DNA from: Clostridia bacterium
GTDB taxonomy: Bacteria > Bacillota_A > Clostridia > Oscillospirales > CAG-272
Length of the DNA stretch: 17,068 nucleotides
Assembly (NCBI GenBank): GCA_017411885.1
Contig: JAFQPF010000001.1
Span: forward strand, 1 to 17,068
Direction of reading: 5' to 3'
The notes under the pieces are model-generated. The model searched no databases. It had not been told where the DNA came from and was given only the letters and a program-made list of their open reading frames with translations. The position numbers and the translations under genes were made by a program. This document shows, in pieces, positions 1 to 7,241 of the stretch (its first letter is position 1; every line of letters starts with the position of its first letter).

Positions 1-402
1 GCACTGTTTTTTTGAAAGATATGGTCCCTCGAGGTGCGCTCCGATAATATTGGACTTGGCTTCACCGCTTGCCATTGCCGCCTTGACCGACCTTACCGCC
101 TTTTCCATAACGTCTATCGGTGCGGCGGAGATCGTCGGGCATATAGACGTAGTGCCGTGTGTCAGGTGAAAATTACTTCCGGCTACCACATCCTCGGTGC
201 TTCCCACAAAGTCATATCCCGCGCCGCCGTGAGTATGCATATCGATAAATCCGGGCGACACGTAAAGCCCGGTCATATCGTATTCTTTATCGGCACTCTT
301 TACTTCCTGCGTAAGCCCGGCGATTTTGCCGTTTTCGATATATACATATCCCGAAACGACAGAGTCGCCGGCGATGATCTTATCGCTTTTTATTCTTATC
401 AC
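1..402 (-). CDS. nagA: N-acetylglucosamine-6-phosphate deacetylase, partial (3' end outside the window)
   Basis: Removes the acetyl group from GlcNAc-6-P to give glucosamine-6-P, the substrate of the adjacent nagB product; cytoplasmic amidohydrolase. The 134 visible codons show the N-terminal beta-sandwich followed by the amidohydrolase metal motif GFIDMHTHGG (residues 51-60) and the NagA signature GAHLEGPYLS (121-130), whose Glu125 is the expected metal ligand. The start is GTG at 400-402: an in-frame TGA lies just upstream, no ATG is suitably placed, and AAGGA lies about 11 bases before it. The gene begins 14 bases after the nagB stop, so the two are almost certainly co-transcribed as nagBA. 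The remaining two thirds or so of the protein lies beyond the left edge. Confidence 0.93.
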   Translation of the reverse strand, partial: MIRIKSDKIIAGDSVVSGYVYIENGKIAGLTQEVKSADKEYDMTGLYVSPGFIDMHTHGGAGYDFVGSTEDVVAGSNFHLTHGTTSICPTISAAPIDVMEKAVRSVKAAMASGEAKSNIIGAHLEGPYLSKKQC

Positions 403-416
403 GTCGTATCAGATCC

Positions 417-1190
417 TTATTTAAGTAATTTTGCCGCGCTGTCGGGATCACAGTACATGATCGCCGCGCTGTGCTTTCTCATAATAGTTGCGGGGACCTC
501 TTCGTTGATCTCGGCGTTTACCGTATTATAAACCGCCTCTGCCTTTGTCCTTGCGGGAACAGTGCAGAAGAGATAGTCCGCGTTAAAGAGAGTCGGAACT
601 GTGAGCGTAAGCGCGTATTCCGGCACGTCGTCAATAGTCTTGAAGCATCCGTCGTTTACCTGCTGATTGCGGCATACAGGGTCAAGCGCTACCTTCTTGA
701 TGATCTCCTTATCGTTAAAATCAGCAACCCACGGATCGTTGAACGCGATATGTCCGTTTTCACCTATTCCGAGGCAGACGATATCGATCGGATGATCTTT
801 TATAAGGCGCGAATATCTTTCGCAGGTCTCTTCTGCGCTTTCGTTTTCTCCGTAAACATAGTAAACAGCCTTGAAAGGAAGCTTATCGAAAAGTCTTTCC
901 TTCAAAAAGTTTCCGAAGCCCTGGGGCGCATCCTTGTCAAGACCTATATATTCGTCCATATGGAACGCGTTAATCTTTTCCCACTTGATGCCCTCCTCTG
1001 CCACGAGAGCGGCAAGCGTTTCGTTCTGTGAGGGTGCCGCAGCGAAGATCATATTGATCTCGTCCTTTTCCTCCTGCAGCTTTCTTATTAAGTAAGCAAC
1101 GTCGCGTCCCGCGTTATCGCCCATCTCTTTTCTTGTGGCAAAAATCTTGACCTGTAAGTTATCCTTTGTAAATACTGTCGGTAAATTCAT
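417..1190 (-). CDS. nagB: Glucosamine-6-phosphate deaminase, divergent NagB subfamily
   Basis: Expected to convert glucosamine-6-P to fructose-6-P plus ammonium, delivering amino sugars to glycolysis. The 257 aa protein has the NagB fold landmarks FHMDEY (76-81, Asp79 matching the E. coli Asp72) and GIGENGHIAFNDP (141-153, His147 matching His143), plus a C-terminal VPARTK segment (211-216). Two details differ from the classical enzyme as I recall it: the N-terminal phosphate loop, usually ATGSTP-like, reads AAAPSQ (50-55), and the Glu148 equivalent is Asp152. Residue 145 is Asn, which also occurs in other Firmicute enzymes. The start is fixed by AAAAGGAG ending 7 bases before ATG. First gene of nagBA, divergent from an AraC regulator. 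A related sugar-phosphate isomerase of the same fold is possible, but nagA next door supports the deaminase call. Confidence 0.88.
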   Translation of the reverse strand: MNLPTVFTKDNLQVKIFATRKEMGDNAGRDVAYLIRKLQEEKDEINMIFAAAPSQNETLAALVAEEGIKWEKINAFHMDEYIGLDKDAPQGFGNFLKERLFDKLPFKAVYYVYGENESAEETCERYSRLIKDHPIDIVCLGIGENGHIAFNDPWVADFNDKEIIKKVALDPVCRNQQVNDGCFKTIDDVPEYALTLTVPTLFNADYLFCTVPARTKAEAVYNTVNAEINEEVPATIMRKHSAAIMYCDPDSAAKLLK

Positions 1191-1220
1191 ATCAATTCTC
1201 CTTTTCGAGTCTATGTTTAT

Positions 1221-1248
1221 ATAATATCACATTTACACTCAATGTAAA
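1221..1248 (-). promoter_or_regulatory. Promoter of nagBA
   Basis: Read on the minus strand, TTTACA (1243-1248) is followed by a 16-base spacer and TATTAT (1221-1226), giving a leader of about 23 bases before the nagB ATG. The -35 box and part of the spacer lie inside the palindrome at 1231-1249, so a bound regulator would directly affect this promoter. Prediction from sequence only. Confidence 0.6.
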
Positions 1249-1259
1249 TTGTTGTAAAT
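1231..1259. promoter_or_regulatory. Palindromic operator plus extra half-site in the nagB/araC intergenic region
   Basis: A perfect inverted repeat ATTTACA-CTCAA-TGTAAAT (7-base arms, 5-base centre, 1231-1249) is followed by a third copy of TGTAAAT at 1253-1259, exactly 10 bases (one helical turn) from the previous copy. It overlaps the nagB -35 box and lies about 20 bases upstream of the -35 of the divergent regulator. The likely ligand is the AraC-family protein encoded at 1344-2177, but that link is inferred from position. Confidence 0.55.
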
Positions 1260-1278
1260 CGCAAAAAAATAAAAAGTA

Positions 1279-1307
1279 TTGCAAAAAGTCCACACTTGTG
1301 ATATAAT
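1279..1307 (+). promoter_or_regulatory. Promoter of the nag-linked AraC regulator
   Basis: TTGCAA (1279-1284), a 17-base spacer and a perfect TATAAT (1302-1307). It lies 36 bases upstream of the ATG at 1344 and faces away from the nagB promoter. Confidence 0.7.
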
Positions 1308-1343
1308 ACTCACAACAAAAACCGCAAAGGGGGGAGCTTGTAT

Positions 1344-2177
1344 ATGAAATGCACGGCTTTTGCCGAATATTACGACAGCAAAATTAGCTACAACCATTTC
1401 TTATATACCGATATGAGCTGGGAAGGCATTGAAGCGCAAACGCATCAGGCATTTGAGATAATATTCGTAAAAAAAGGCGATCTTACCTACGTTGTCAACG
1501 AAAAAATGTACAACGTCAAGGACAACAGCCTGATACTCACACGCCCAAACAAAACGCATATCATCTACTTCAACAAGTGCGATTACGAGCGTTACGACAT
1601 CATCTTCAACACAAGCATCATTCACCCCGAAATATATAATTCTTTCCCCGAAAATTTAGACGTTATATCACTTGAAAACACGTCAGGCTTTGCCGAAACC
1701 TTTGAAAAACTTGATCTTTTTTGCAATCATTTTAAGGACGACGCCTTGAAAAAGGTGCTCTCCGACGTGATCGAGGAGATCTTTTATTATATTTACGCCT
1801 GCGCAAGCACTCACTCAAAGGAGATATCGCTTAACAACTACGAGACCGACTCTCTTCTTTCAAAATCAATGCGGTATATTGAGAAAAATCTTACGAGCAT
1901 CATAAGCCTTGAGCAGATGTGCAGCGAGCTTTATATTTCAAAAAGCTACCTGCATAGAATTTTTGCAAAGCATTTGCAGACAACACCGAAAAAATACATC
2001 ACCGCAAGGCGTCTTGCCCTTGCGCAAAAGGCGTTGCAGGGGGACGCAAAGCCCACAGACGTGTACGCAAAATGCGGTTTTTCCGACTATTCCGCCTTTT
2101 ACAGATGTTATCTCAAGCACTTCGGCTACCCACCGTCAAAGGAGCTTGACAAGACGGTTATAAGGATCAAATATTAG
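1344..2177 (+). CDS. AraC-family transcriptional regulator (cupin plus HTH)
   Basis: Sugar-responsive DNA-binding regulator of 277 aa. The N-terminal half (about residues 34-88) has a cupin/arabinose-binding pattern with EIIFVKKGDLTYVVN and a following RPNKTHIIYF strand. The C-terminal AraC domain (about 176-268) contains both helix-turn-helix units, the first beginning LEQMCSELYISKSYLHRIF and the second including CGFSDYSAFYRCYLKHFG. A TTG two codons upstream lies only 1 base from GGGGGGAG, whereas the ATG at 1344 is 7 bases away and is the better start. Diverges from nagBA across 147 bases containing a palindromic operator, so it is the likely regulator of nagBA. It ends in TAG, showing that TAG works as a normal stop here. 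Ligand unknown; GlcNAc-6-P or GlcN-6-P is a guess. Confidence 0.9.
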   Translation: MKCTAFAEYYDSKISYNHFLYTDMSWEGIEAQTHQAFEIIFVKKGDLTYVVNEKMYNVKDNSLILTRPNKTHIIYFNKCDYERYDIIFNTSIIHPEIYNSFPENLDVISLENTSGFAETFEKLDLFCNHFKDDALKKVLSDVIEEIFYYIYACASTHSKEISLNNYETDSLLSKSMRYIEKNLTSIISLEQMCSELYISKSYLHRIFAKHLQTTPKKYITARRLALAQKALQGDAKPTDVYAKCGFSDYSAFYRCYLKHFGYPPSKELDKTVIRIKY

Positions 2178-2190
2178 CGAAAAAGCACTA

Positions 2191-2232
2191 AAAACACCTC
2201 GAAAGCATCAAAGTTCACTTTCGAGGTGTTTT
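2191..2232. terminator. Bidirectional rho-independent terminator
   Basis: A perfect 15-bp stem (2191-2205 with 2218-2232) and a 12-base loop sit between two convergent genes. On the plus strand it is followed by a T-rich run at 2234-2239; on the minus strand the flanking A-rich sequence gives a T run. It ends both the AraC gene (stop at 2177) and the LTA-synthase-like gene (stop at 2238). Confidence 0.88.
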
Positions 2233-2237
2233 ATTTT

Positions 2238-4250
2238 TTATTCCATCACTATTGTTTCAAGAACCGTAATATTGTCACGCGCTAACTGACTGACCGCTAT
2301 ATCGCTGTAATCGCCGGCAGAGTCGGCATCGGCAATTATAAGCTCCGGGCTTTCAAAGACCGTTTCGAGGATATTTCCCCCGACCGTTATCTTACTGTAT
2401 GGCGTAAAGTTTTCGCCATGCACCATTATATCGCCCGAATCAATGCTTATTTCGCTTATTCTTACCGGATGAGTCGAATATTTAATTGTGTCAGAGCGCT
2501 CTGTGTTCTCGCCGTTGGTCATCGAAAACTCAAGAAGCTTTAATTTTTCCTGATAATCCTCGGTGTCCGCATATCCCTGATGAAGCCTTGTAAGCACACC
2601 CTGTGAAAAGCCGAGCAAGCTTTGCGTATGCGCTAAAAGCTGATAGGTTTCAAGGTCCTTATCCTCAGCTTCAAGACCGAAGTTTGACCATATTGCGTAT
2701 TCACTCGTATACGCGTTCGGCGCGCTTAAGTAGTTTACGCTGAAATCAACTGCCGGCAGATGGTCACCGTACAGTACAAGCACACAGTCCTCGCCGTAGC
2801 CTTCAAGCTCTTTTACAAGCTCGCCGATCATCTTATCCATTTCATGGATAGTGCTTGCATAATAGCTGAGCGCCCTGCTTGCTTCATCGGTCAGATTATC
2901 GGCAGTCACCTCAATATAATCCTCAAATTCACTCGGCCCTACCCAAGTCGGATTGGGTCCGTGCCCTTGCACCGACACGGCAAATACGAAATCTCTGCCC
3001 TCGCTTGAGTCAAGCGCGCTTATAACCTCGCTTGTGATGATATCATCCTTCGCCCAGGTAAGGCAGTTGAACGAAAGCCCGTTCATATATTCGATAGGCG
3101 TAAAGGTATCAAAGCCGAGATTATTATACGCGTTGTTTCTCTCGTAAAAGAGCGCGTTGTGGTTATGTATCGCGTGCGCCGTATATCCGAGCTCCCGCAT
3201 ATTAAAAGGAGCGGCATCGGTAAGCACGTTCTTCTTGAGCAAGGTATAATACGGTGATTCGCCGATCGCGAAATGGTCAAGATTCATTCCCGAAAGCACC
3301 TCAAACTCGACGTTTGACGTGCCTCCGCCGTATGAAGGCACAAAAAGATATCCGCTCGGCCCGTTTTCCTTGATCTTTCTGAAATTAGGGGTAGGATCCT
3401 TGGTCATATTTATACCGTGCATCCAGGTCATATCCATAAAGGATTCAAGCTGGATAACGATAATATTCGGGTTTTCCTTAGTTACTGCAACCGGCACTTC
3501 AGGATCGACAGATGAGCTTTCGATCTCGTTTATAAGTTTGTCAACCGAATCCTCGGAATAGCCAGCGGGCACGTATACGCCTGCTCTGCCTGCGCTTTTG
3601 AAGAAGTTATACGCAAAGCCGTTGCGCTCGTAAAATTCATTCGGTGTTTCGCTTGTACGCGGAAAGAAATCAAATATACTTACCGTCACCGCATAAGCAC
3701 CGAGCAGAATGATTGATACCAAAAATACGCAAAGAACTGCCTTTCCCGTACACTCGAATTTCTTTCCCCTTATAAACAGCAACACTAAGCCTGCGACAAG
3801 CGCGACAAGTCCGACTGCTATAAGTATTATCTGCCAAGGCTTCAGATAAAGATCGAATATCTGCGTCGCCTCTCCGACAAGTCTGAAATCCGAAAAGGAT
3901 ATCGGAAGCGGTCTGAAGGACAAAAGTATCGTATTGGTTATACCCACAAGCAGCCATAGGCTTGCAGGCAAAGCAAAAGCAAACAGCTTTCGCTTTACTA
4001 TAAGCATAAACACGGTTGAAAGAAGTATCAGCGCGGTATTTATGAGAAAGATATGACCGCGGGTAAAGGTATGTATAAGCGCGCCCGTAAGCGAGCGTCT
4101 TTGTAATATCTCAAGTGTGAAATTCACAAGTACAGAGCCTATTATCCAAAAAAGGATATTCTGCCACAGCTTTATCCGCTTTGCACCTGTTTTTGCTTCT
4201 TTTATAACAGGCTCTTGTGTCCTCTCGGGACTTTTGTATATAGTGTTCAT
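2238..4250 (-). CDS. LTA-synthase-family membrane sulfatase/phosphotransferase with C-terminal IPT/TIG-like domain
   Basis: Family members transfer glycerol-phosphate or similar groups from phospholipid to cell-surface polymers outside the membrane. The 670 aa protein has about five membrane segments (roughly 31-50, 66-86, 91-111, 139-161, 170-194), a linker, then an extracellular alkaline-phosphatase-superfamily domain. Visible catalytic features are NIIVIQLES (Glu269), the nucleophile motif GGGTSNVEFEVLSG (Thr311), VQGHGP (His430) and YGDH (Asp496/His497), matching the LtaS metal and Thr pattern. Residues from about 595 to the end (beginning PVRISEISIDSG, then HGENFTPYSKITVGG) resemble an IPT/TIG Ig-like fold, not part of classical LtaS. 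GGAG lies 5 bases before ATG. Downstream of an RluA-type gene by 39 bases and probably co-transcribed. Whether it makes lipoteichoic acid or decorates another glycan cannot be told from sequence. Confidence 0.85.
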   Translation of the reverse strand: MNTIYKSPERTQEPVIKEAKTGAKRIKLWQNILFWIIGSVLVNFTLEILQRRSLTGALIHTFTRGHIFLINTALILLSTVFMLIVKRKLFAFALPASLWLLVGITNTILLSFRPLPISFSDFRLVGEATQIFDLYLKPWQIILIAVGLVALVAGLVLLFIRGKKFECTGKAVLCVFLVSIILLGAYAVTVSIFDFFPRTSETPNEFYERNGFAYNFFKSAGRAGVYVPAGYSEDSVDKLINEIESSSVDPEVPVAVTKENPNIIVIQLESFMDMTWMHGINMTKDPTPNFRKIKENGPSGYLFVPSYGGGTSNVEFEVLSGMNLDHFAIGESPYYTLLKKNVLTDAAPFNMRELGYTAHAIHNHNALFYERNNAYNNLGFDTFTPIEYMNGLSFNCLTWAKDDIITSEVISALDSSEGRDFVFAVSVQGHGPNPTWVGPSEFEDYIEVTADNLTDEASRALSYYASTIHEMDKMIGELVKELEGYGEDCVLVLYGDHLPAVDFSVNYLSAPNAYTSEYAIWSNFGLEAEDKDLETYQLLAHTQSLLGFSQGVLTRLHQGYADTEDYQEKLKLLEFSMTNGENTERSDTIKYSTHPVRISEISIDSGDIMVHGENFTPYSKITVGGNILETVFESPELIIADADSAGDYSDIAVSQLARDNITVLETIVME

Positions 4251-4264
4251 TGTATCTCCAAGCA

Positions 4265-4282
4265 GTATCGCATACGCGACAC
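4265..4282 (-). other. Small intercistronic stem-loop
   Basis: GTATCGC (4265-4271) pairs with GCGACAC (4276-4282) around a 4-base loop, with one G-U pair, in the 39-base gap between the pseudouridine synthase stop and the LTA-synthase-like start. There is no T run, so it is not a terminator. It could affect mRNA stability or be chance. Confidence 0.3.
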
Positions 4283-4289
4283 TTACCGT

Positions 4290-5270
4290 TTATTTTTCAA
4301 AATAGCGTTTATACGAGTCGAATTCCTTAAGGAAATATATCTTTGACAAGTCAGTATTAAAGCTTTGCGAAGAAAGATAATCAAACTCTCCGCCGCTTTT
4401 TGCGTACGAAAATACGAGTCTGTATGCATGAAGCGCCTGAAAAGCGTAGCCTGCCTTTCGGTCGTCACGGTTAATTCCGTATTTTCCGTCACCGAGCAGA
4501 GGATGGCCGATAGACGACAGATGCGCTCTTATCTGATGTGTTTTTCCGGTAACAAGCTCGATTTCAAGAAGGCTTAAATCTCCCTTTTCCTCAAGCACCT
4601 TATATTTCGTGATTATCTCGGAATACCCCGTGGTGCGCTTTGTGCTTATGTCCACAATATTACGGTCGCCGTCCTTTTTAAGGTATCCGCAAAGCGTGTC
4701 CTCGCGCTTGGGCATTCTGCCGTGAACCGCGCAAAGATAGTATTTATCAAGCTCTCTCTGCTTTATTTTTTCATTAAAAAACCTGAGTGCCGCCGCAGTT
4801 TTTGCCGCAAGCACAAGTCCTCCGGTATTTCTGTCTATCCGGTTACAAAGGGATGGCGCAAAGGACTGCTCGTTTTCGGGCTTATATTCTCCCTTTCGGT
4901 AAAGATAAGCCTTTATATGCCCTATAAGCGTGTTTACCTCCTCGTTTTCATCCGAGTGTACTATAAGCCCGGGCTGCTTATTGACTAATAGGATATTTTC
5001 ATCCTCGTATACTATATCAAGCGAGGGCTTTAGCTTCATAAAGGCGTTTTCCGAGGCATCCGCCTCAAAAAACTCCTCAGAGATAAACATTTCAACCGTA
5101 TCGCCCTCGCAGAGAATATACCCCGGCTCGGTGCGCTTTCTGTTGACCTTGATCTTTTTAGTCCTTATCGATTTGTATAAAAGCGAGTGCGGAAAAGCCT
5201 TTAAGCTTTTAATCACGAACTTATCAAGCCTTTGCCCCGCATCGTTTTTGCCTATATAAAGTGTTCGCAT
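4290..5270 (-). CDS. RluA-family 23S rRNA/tRNA pseudouridine synthase (RluC/RluD type)
   Basis: Isomerises specific uridines in structured RNA to pseudouridine. The 326 aa protein begins with an S4 RNA-binding domain (about 12-60, RLDKFVIKSL onward), followed by the RluA catalytic domain (about 85-290). The catalytic motif is NRIDRNTGGLVL (143-154), with Asp146 as the expected nucleophile; the usual HRLDRDTSGL has Asn for His and Gly for Ser here. The second conserved block TGKTHQIRAHLSSIGHPLLGD (241-261) is intact. The start ATG has AAGGGA about 6 bases upstream. It lies between upp and the LTA-synthase-like gene, all on the minus strand. Target uridine cannot be assigned. Confidence 0.9.
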   Translation of the reverse strand: MRTLYIGKNDAGQRLDKFVIKSLKAFPHSLLYKSIRTKKIKVNRKRTEPGYILCEGDTVEMFISEEFFEADASENAFMKLKPSLDIVYEDENILLVNKQPGLIVHSDENEEVNTLIGHIKAYLYRKGEYKPENEQSFAPSLCNRIDRNTGGLVLAAKTAAALRFFNEKIKQRELDKYYLCAVHGRMPKREDTLCGYLKKDGDRNIVDISTKRTTGYSEIITKYKVLEEKGDLSLLEIELVTGKTHQIRAHLSSIGHPLLGDGKYGINRDDRKAGYAFQALHAYRLVFSYAKSGGEFDYLSSQSFNTDLSKIYFLKEFDSYKRYFEK

Positions 5271-5289
5271 AAACGTCCCTTACCAAGCA

Positions 5290-5320
5290 AAGGGCATATT
5301 GCCAAAGCAACATACCCCTT
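5290..5320 (-). terminator. Hairpin between upp and the pseudouridine synthase gene (possible terminator or attenuator)
   Basis: On the minus strand, 5307-5320 pairs with 5290-5302 in a 13-bp stem with two G-U pairs and one bulged G, closed by a 4-base loop. Only three T residues follow before the sequence becomes mixed, so termination may be partial. It could separate upp from the two downstream genes or only reduce their expression. Confidence 0.45.
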
Positions 5321-5340
5321 GATGTATTATATTCGTAAGC

Positions 5341-5970
5341 TTACTTTGTGCCGAAAAGTCTGTCGCCGGCGTCTCCGAGTCCGGGTACGATATACGCGTG
5401 CTCGTTAAGCTTTTCATCAAGCGCCGCAACGAAGATATCAACGTCCGGATGATCCTTCATAACCTTATCAGCACCCTCGGGAGCCGCTACAAGGCACATA
5501 AGTCTTAAATTGGTGCAGCCCTTATCCTTAAGCATCTGAATAGCGTCGGATGCGCTTCCGCCGGTCGCAAGCATCGGGTCTACAACGATGACCATTCTTT
5601 CCTCAATATCAAAAGGAAGCTTGCAGTAATATTCAACAGGCAGATGGGTTTCGGGGTCTCTGTAAAGACCGATATGTCCAACCTTGGCTACAGGAAGAAG
5701 GCTCAAAAGTCCGTCTACCATACCAAGACCTGCTCTGAGTATCGGAACGATCGCAAGCTTCTTGCCTGCGATAGTCTTTGCTGTCATCTTTGAAACAGGT
5801 GTTTCTATTTCTATATCCTTAAGAGGAAGATCGCGTGTAAGCTCATAGCCCATAAACATCGCGATTTCGTCAAGAAGCTCTCTGAAGTCCTTGCTTCCTG
5901 TCTTCTTGCTTCTCATTATAGTAAGCTTGTGCTGGATCATGGGATGGTCGATAATATGAAGTTTGCTCAT
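5341..5970 (-). CDS. upp: Uracil phosphoribosyltransferase
   Basis: Pyrimidine salvage enzyme joining uracil to PRPP to give UMP; cytoplasmic. The 209 aa length is typical. The PRPP-binding loop reads [16 protein letters not shown], and the C-terminal uracil-binding segment is [17 protein letters not shown]. The N-terminus [20 protein letters not shown] is typical of the family. A TTG two codons further upstream is only 2 bases from GGAGG (5979-5983), while the ATG at 5968-5970 is 8 bases away, so ATG is chosen. It has its own strong promoter. The two genes downstream may be partly co-transcribed through the hairpin at 5290-5320. Confidence 0.97.
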   Translation of the reverse strand: MSKLHIIDHPMIQHKLTIMRSKKTGSKDFRELLDEIAMFMGYELTRDLPLKDIEIETPVSKMTAKTIAGKKLAIVPILRAGLGMVDGLLSLLPVAKVGHIGLYRDPETHLPVEYYCKLPFDIEERMVIVVDPMLATGGSASDAIQMLKDKGCTNLRLMCLVAAPEGADKVMKDHPDVDIFVAALDEKLNEHAYIVPGLGDAGDRLFGTK

Positions 5971-6016
5971 TTCCAAATCCTCCGTTTTTTATACCTTAAA
6001 AGTTATCGCCTAAATA

Positions 6017-6045
6017 ATTATATTACAAAAAACTTTATATTGCAA
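6017..6045 (-). promoter_or_regulatory. Promoter of upp
   Basis: On the minus strand, TTGCAA (6040-6045), a 17-base spacer and a perfect TATAAT (6017-6022), leaving a leader of about 40 bases before the upp ATG. No pyrimidine-responsive attenuator hairpin is visible in that leader. Confidence 0.72.
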
Positions 6046-6092
6046 GTGAAAAAACGTATTTTTTATAATTTTTTTAATTTATCGACACAAAT

Positions 6093-7229
6093 TTATCTTG
6101 CGAGCTTGAAAACGTACCTATCGGATGCAAAGCCCGAAGCGTTGTAAAGCACGAGCGAATCGGTGATATTTCCAAGCGTTTTTGCGTATTCAACGACTCC
6201 TAAATTGAAGTATCTGAGATCCACGACGTAAAAACTCTCAAAATTCGCTGTAAGAAAGGGTACAAGGCAGTTTGCCTACGAATCCATGGCAATAATAAGT
6301 GTTCTGCCGTTATCATGCCCTGTATCTATCTGCACGCGCGCATCGTTTCCGCCGAGAAAATACGCGTATTTGTCTCTTGTTTCAAGCTTTTCGGGCGCGT
6401 AGAGCGTGTCACTTTTTTTCATGCCCATATTGAAATCGACCTTAAGCTCCTGTTCTGTCTTCGGCTCGTAGCCTACCATAATGTCAGGCTTTGATGCGGC
6501 ATTTACCTTTGCGATGACCGTTCCGTAAAAATCCTCGCTAAGCACTGCTCTTTCAAATTCGGTAACAGCAAGCGGCTCAAAGCCGAATCGGCGTGCTATC
6601 TCACAGTACGCGTAATACGCGCCGTCGGTCGTCCAATGGTGGTCTGTGCGGTAATAGATATACTCGTCCTTATGCGCCGACAAAGCACTTGCAAGGTCAA
6701 CAAAGCCCTCGCCTGTCGCTTCCTTTACTCTTTCAAGCATCGCGCTCCAGTCGTATTCATCGTTGAACGCGGGAAGCTTGTCCGAGTGGATAAGCGAAGC
6801 TGTCGGGGCTATCGCAACGAGCGCGTTTACACCCTCAAGCTCGCTCATTTTCTGTGTATAGCCCTCAAGAAAGCCTATGTTTTTTTCAAGTAACTCCGCA
6901 TCTATATCCGAGTTGCTCTTATGTTCAATAAAATAACCGTCACGGGCAAAATATACGCCGTTGGAAAGAGTTTTTCCGATAGCTCTTTCAATACCCGATT
7001 TTATTTTTATCCAAGTGTCGCGCCATACGAACTGGTCGACGACAAAATCCTCGTACCCCTTTGTAAAGCTTCCGTCAAATATCGCTCCAAGCGAAATTTC
7101 TGGCATCTGCTCGAGATTTCTGTTTTCGCTCTCGGAATATTCGCGCACCGGATTCACCATACTTGCTATGCTCAGAACGGCAATAAAGGCAAGGAAGAAA
7201 ACTATAACCGTAATTTTTGCTTTTTTCAT
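6093..7229 (-). pseudogene. DHHW-family protein, interrupted by an in-frame TAG
   Basis: DHHW proteins (AlgX/AlgJ-like, SGNH-related) are exported partners of AlgI-type MBOAT enzymes in polysaccharide O-acetylation. The frame opens with a membrane anchor (5-24), shows the family motif in YYRTDHHWTTDGAYY (Asp196, His197-198, Trp199), and reads LIIAMDS at 311-317 before TAG (6276-6278). The same frame continues without another stop for 60 codons (starting ANCLVPFL, then YVVDLRYFN, then LVLYNASGF) to TAA at 6093-6095. That tail matches what I know of the DHHW C-terminus, where the block normally reads like KDSYAN, so TAG replaces an aromatic, probably Tyr, codon. The truncated product is 317 aa; full length would be 378. 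Either a recent nonsense mutation, a sequencing error or read-through. It starts 12 bases after the MBOAT stop, with a GGGGG ribosome site. Confidence 0.8.
6276..6278 (-). other. In-frame amber codon inside the DHHW gene
   Basis: The codons on the minus strand run GCA ATG GAT TCG TAG GCA AAC TGC. A tiny palindrome GGCA-AAC-TGCC begins at the G of the TAG. No pyrrolysine machinery or suppressor tRNA is visible in the window, and the AraC gene at 1344-2177 uses TAG as its real stop, so general TAG recoding is unlikely. Confidence 0.85.
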
Positions 7230-7241
7230 TACTGCCCCCTG

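Noticed and set aside
34..531. Open frame of 165 codons on the plus strand at the left edge
   Set aside because: It is antisense to nagA and the end of nagB, whose frames show clear family motifs; the plus-strand translation has no recognisable domain.
6046..6092. AT-rich stretch after the DHHW stop as a terminator
   Set aside because: Only A/T-only pairing is possible; no GC-containing stem, so the operon end is not defined by a visible terminator here.
6276..6278. Pyrrolysine or general amber recoding as explanation of the internal TAG
   Set aside because: TAG ends the AraC gene at 2175-2177 directly before a terminator, no pyl genes are visible, and DHHW proteins are not known pyrrolysine proteins. 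A nonsense mutation or sequencing error is simpler, though read-through is not excluded.
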